Below the pieces are notes generated by a model. It was not told the DNA's origin. It saw nothing but the letters and a program-made list of their open reading frames with translations, and ran no database searches. Position numbers and translations under genes: made by a program. A stretch of DNA of 64,000 bases from Tetragonia tetragonoides (taxonomy: Eukaryota; Streptophyta; Magnoliopsida; Caryophyllales; Aizoaceae), in contig CM076147.1 in assembly GCA_038025085.1 (NCBI GenBank), forward strand, positions 26,451,001 through 26,515,000, read 5' to 3'. Positions 61,301-64,000 of the stretch are shown in pieces. Positions within the stretch are counted from its first letter, which is position 1, and each line of letters begins with the position of its first letter.

Positions 61301-61728
61301 ATAATGAGACCATCTTGTGTATATTATCGCTTTCATGTGGTAAGTAAAAGAGCTTGCGTTTTCAAACTCTATTATTCTCACATCTTTGCAGTTTTCCTGT
61401 TTAACCAACCAATAACAACTCTTTCATTTTATGCTATCTTCAGGTAATTCCTGCAGAATGGAAGGCCAACCATGTTTTACGAGGAAAAAAAGAGGTGACG
61501 CTTCGTGTGAAAGACAAAACATGGGTAATTAACTTCCTTCCTGCCCTCAACCATGGACACGGAGGACTTGGAGGTGGCTGGCAAAAATTCGCTAGAGATA
61601 ACTTTTTAGAAGAATTCGACGTGTGCCTGTTTGCGCCTGCTGATGAAAAGAGAAATGGGAGCTTCATACTAGATGTTAGCATATTCCGAGTGATTGATGA
61701 AATTACTCCACTGAGCCCATCAAAATAG
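58377..61728 (+). CDS. REM-type transcription factor-like protein with two B3 domains, six exons
   Basis: Exons 58377-58487, 59404-59872, 59967-60152, 60909-61082, 61167-61339 and 61444-61728 join in phase to 465 residues. The N-terminal B3 domain spans about residues 14-125 across exons 1-2 (FSQFLPTDFHHRL, MLPAKFTDNMSAHLPEKVVL, DGWQEFAKAYSLQTKDLLIF). The middle is acidic/serine-rich with SDE repeats (DGSDEDDSNK, GDSDESKASDDQD), apparently from exon duplication. A second B3 domain occupies about 350-462 (SFIFIMRPSCVYYRFHV, VIPAEWKANHVL, GGWQKFARDNFLEEFDVCLF). B3 domains bind DNA in the nucleus; REM proteins are often reproductive. An ATG at 58365 in the same frame is an alternative start. The likely splice acceptor TTTGATAG at 58348-58355 suggests an intron in the 5' UTR. 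A paralogue follows at 62947. Confidence 0.9.
58687..58863 (-). mobile_element. MITE related to 33456-33636, in B3-gene intron 1
   Basis: Reverse complement of the element at 33456: CCCGGTAACATAG end, ACTCTTCATTTCACC, GACACTCAACACTTCATTTTAGGCC and CACTTGGACGCGTATCCATT occur in the same order. A G-run of about 11 lies just downstream near 58886-58896. Confidence 0.75.
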
Positions 61729-62946
61729 TACTAATAGGCAAACTTGTGTGTCTTTGGAGTTTTTTCCTGCTTTTCAGAACCATTTTTTTGTAACTTGAGC
61801 TGTCCAAATGTATTATGAACTTGTAAACTTGAACTTGTGTGTCAATGGAGATGTTATTACTCTCTTAGTGGCCTTTTCCGTTGTTTCAGATACATACTGG
61901 AGCTCAAGGCATAGGTGATAGGTGGGTTGTGTAGATGTGATCTATATGTGAACTGTGAAGCTACTACAGGGTGAAGTCTTCTTGGCCCAGAGTGCTGATT
62001 TTCTAAGCCTCTTTTTTAGCCAAATACACCATCACTTTATATTTTTTTTTATTTAATATTGGAATAATGCTACACGTACTACTTGTCCTTTCATAAATTG
62101 TACTCCCTTCGTCCTACGTGCAACTCTTTGAAACTAGTAAGAAAAAAGGAAATATAATCAAATAGAAATTTGACAATTATTTTTTCTAAAGTATAAATGT
62201 AATAGAAAACATATTATGAAAGTATTTCAATAGAAATTCAACCACTAACTTTTCATTTGTGAATCAAAGTAATTTTTTCACATATCAACGTTCAAAATTT
62301 GACACGAAATCTAAAAAGACACTTAAAATAAAGGGCGTATTAAATTTTTTTTGAATGACTATATAATTTGAATTGGGTGTGGATAATGTCAAAGTTAAAA
62401 CACCACTTTCAAAAACATAAAGCATAGGGTAAGACACAAACAACACTTATAAATTCAATATTTTCTTGAAACTTGAAAATGGTGTTTTTAACCTTGGCAT
62501 TATCCTCACCCTTTGAATTACGTGACTTATTTGAAATTCCAATACAAATTTATTGACTTGATTTCTCATTTTTAAATAGATCTATGCTACCCTTCAAATT
62601 ATATTACATGATAAATTTTTAATTCACAATGGAACCAGTTAGCCTCTTAAACTTTGAGAGACGTGTAAACAGCCATTTATATAGCATTTATGAAAAGATA
62701 TTGTTGGGTCGTTTCATGTAAATTGATTGCCATTAAGATTACTTACTTATATAGACTGTGATTTCTTGGGCTTTGCTCAATGAGGCTAATAAAAGGGAGA
62801 AAACAAAATTAGGAAACACAAGATCATTCACTATCTTGCACCAAAAAAAACAATAGAAGCAGAAAAAAAAAAACCAAAAAAAAAAAAAAAAAAAACTCTT
62901 GGGTTTTTCTCTGCTGTCTCTTGGTGTCTGTTTCCAGGTTTCAGAA
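61729..62946. other. B3-gene 3' region, intergenic DNA and second B3-gene promoter
   Basis: Contains a candidate Stowaway relic (separate entry) and A-rich runs just before the next gene. No other exon. Confidence 0.5.
62101..62339. mobile_element. Degenerate Stowaway-like MITE
   Basis: The left end TACTCCCTTCGTCCTACGTG is a typical Stowaway terminus with its TA. The right end is eroded (AAATAAAGGGCGTA). Boundaries on the right are uncertain. Confidence 0.5.
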
Positions 62947-63057
62947 ATGGAGGAGTCATCAAAGAATTGCAGATCATTGGAAGAGGAAACTTACTGGAAG
63001 CATTTCCACTCAGTGGCTTTTTACAAAATTTTACCCACTGATTTCCATAATCGCCTT
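62947..63057 (+). CDS. First exon of a tandem B3-domain paralogue (continues beyond the window)
   Basis: ATG at 62947 follows an acceptor-like TGTTTCCAG, and the exon ends in CCTT|GTAAGT at 63057. It encodes 37 residues (MEESSKNCRSLEEETYWKHF...LPTDFHNRL), the same length and layout as exon 1 of the gene at 58377 (MEKRSGNCRTWEEGMYWKRF...LPTDFHHRL). It is the start of a B3 domain. Exon 2 is not visible before 64000, which fits the 0.9-kb first intron of the paralogue. Whether the rest of the gene is intact cannot be told here. Confidence 0.8.
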
Positions 63058-64000
63058 GTAAGTTTTTCTCTTAATACTATAAATTTATTCTGTATTATTG
63101 TGGTTTTCATCATTTGCACTTTCATTTTGGTGAGACATTGATGAGTTTATCACCCAACGTAGATTGTGTTATTGTCCTCCCAAGGGACAATACAATAGGG
63201 TTTTTACTATTATTGTGACCAATGCATGCTCCCACCTCTCACAGAACACATGGAGATGGAGCCCACTCAAATTCAGCCCCGAAAAAGTATTTATCGAGAG
63301 AGGTGGGAATATGGTCCGGGACCATCTAAAAGTTTCTCATGGATGCTACCTATCTCCACACCTTTACTTGTGTGGTGACTTGAATTATTGTGTGTCTTGT
63401 GTGGGGAAAAGCAAGGAGAGTGTCTTATGAGATAAGTGCATGCACTAGGGTTTTACTTATATGTGTTTAAACTTTACTTTGATGTAATGGAATTGCACCG
63501 TATTGCAATGAAGTCCTATGCTTCTAGGTTTATTTAGTCCATGTGTTCAATACAAGCTTGTACTGTCAAATGTTTAACATGACTATTTTACCACTTAGGT
63601 ATACATTATGTGAGACGAACATTCCTAGTTGAGTCTTGGAAGTCATAACATAACCCTCAAATAATGAGAATTGGTTGTGAAGATCGCCTTCGAGGACTTG
63701 GGTGCAACTCTTTGTTGTCCAATTAGCATTATACTTACATTATTGTTGTACTTTGTGTTACTGTGTTAGACCAACTACATCTGTGTTTTTTGTTGTTGTT
63801 TGGTTCAAACAGTCAAGCTAGAGAGAATCGTCAATTTTCCTTCAGAAACATCTACTTCAGGTCTTAGATTCTATATGTATGGATTCTGAATACTCCTATA
63901 TGTTACTGTATTGATTTATAAAGAAATAGAAACGTCTCAGTTCAAAGCAACATAATCGCCAGTTTGAATACCTTCGAAATCATGGTCACAAATGGAAGAT
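63058..64000. other. Intron 1 of the second B3 gene, nothing else recognised
   Basis: A frame at 63164-63430 has no domain I recognise and starts in intronic sequence. No second B3 exon seen. Confidence 0.5.

Noticed and set aside
63164..63430. 88-codon frame after the last exon
   Set aside because: Begins in intron sequence, no B3 motifs, no acceptor that would join it in phase.

Overview
This window is eukaryotic nuclear DNA from a flowering plant, most likely a eudicot. It is AT-rich, and its genes have many short exons with GT..AG introns. The best-recognised proteins are plant-specific: CPR5, ABC1K8/OSA1, an At5g10020-type LRR receptor kinase, REM-type B3 proteins and a defensin-like peptide. 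Intergenic DNA and introns are full of LINEs, SINEs, MITEs and LTR-element pieces. I think the species may belong to Caryophyllales, but that is only an impression from repeat style.

Layout. 1-10.2 kb is gene-free repeat DNA: a LINE remnant, a degenerate duplicated block, a 203-bp TTA microsatellite, a near-perfect 44-bp palindrome, and a three-layer nest in which a copia-type LTR remnant contains a LINE that contains a solo LTR. A fourth LINE scrap and a poly(A)-ended retroposed sequence follow. At 12.0-12.4 kb lies a two-exon defensin-like gene (+). At 13.7-20.1 kb lies a three-exon LRR receptor pseudokinase gene (-). 21.4-30.3 kb is a mobile-element block: a LINE, a 2.4-kb PIF/Harbinger-like element carrying only the Myb/SANT-type ORF1, and a cluster of five SINE copies.

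32.3-46.2 kb is one 20-exon gene (-) for the chloroplast ABC1-family kinase ABC1K8. Its introns hold a MITE, a minisatellite, a fold-back repeat, Au-like SINEs and an unusual 1.4-kb LTR retroelement whose two ends are both U3 ends in inverted orientation. 49.5-56.3 kb is the five-exon CPR5 gene (+), with a LINE in its 4-kb first intron. 58.4-61.7 kb is a six-exon gene for a protein with two B3 domains, followed at 62.9 kb by the first exon of a tandem paralogue that runs off the window.

How the genes relate. They do not form an operon or pathway; plant genes are transcribed separately. Several touch stress or defence: CPR5 (nuclear envelope, immunity and cell death), the defensin-like peptide (secreted), the LRR receptor-like protein (plasma membrane) and ABC1K8 (chloroplast, oxidative and metal stress). 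I read this as coincidence, not a functional cluster. All exon joins were worked out by eye: reading phase is preserved across every junction listed, which strongly supports the four multi-exon models.
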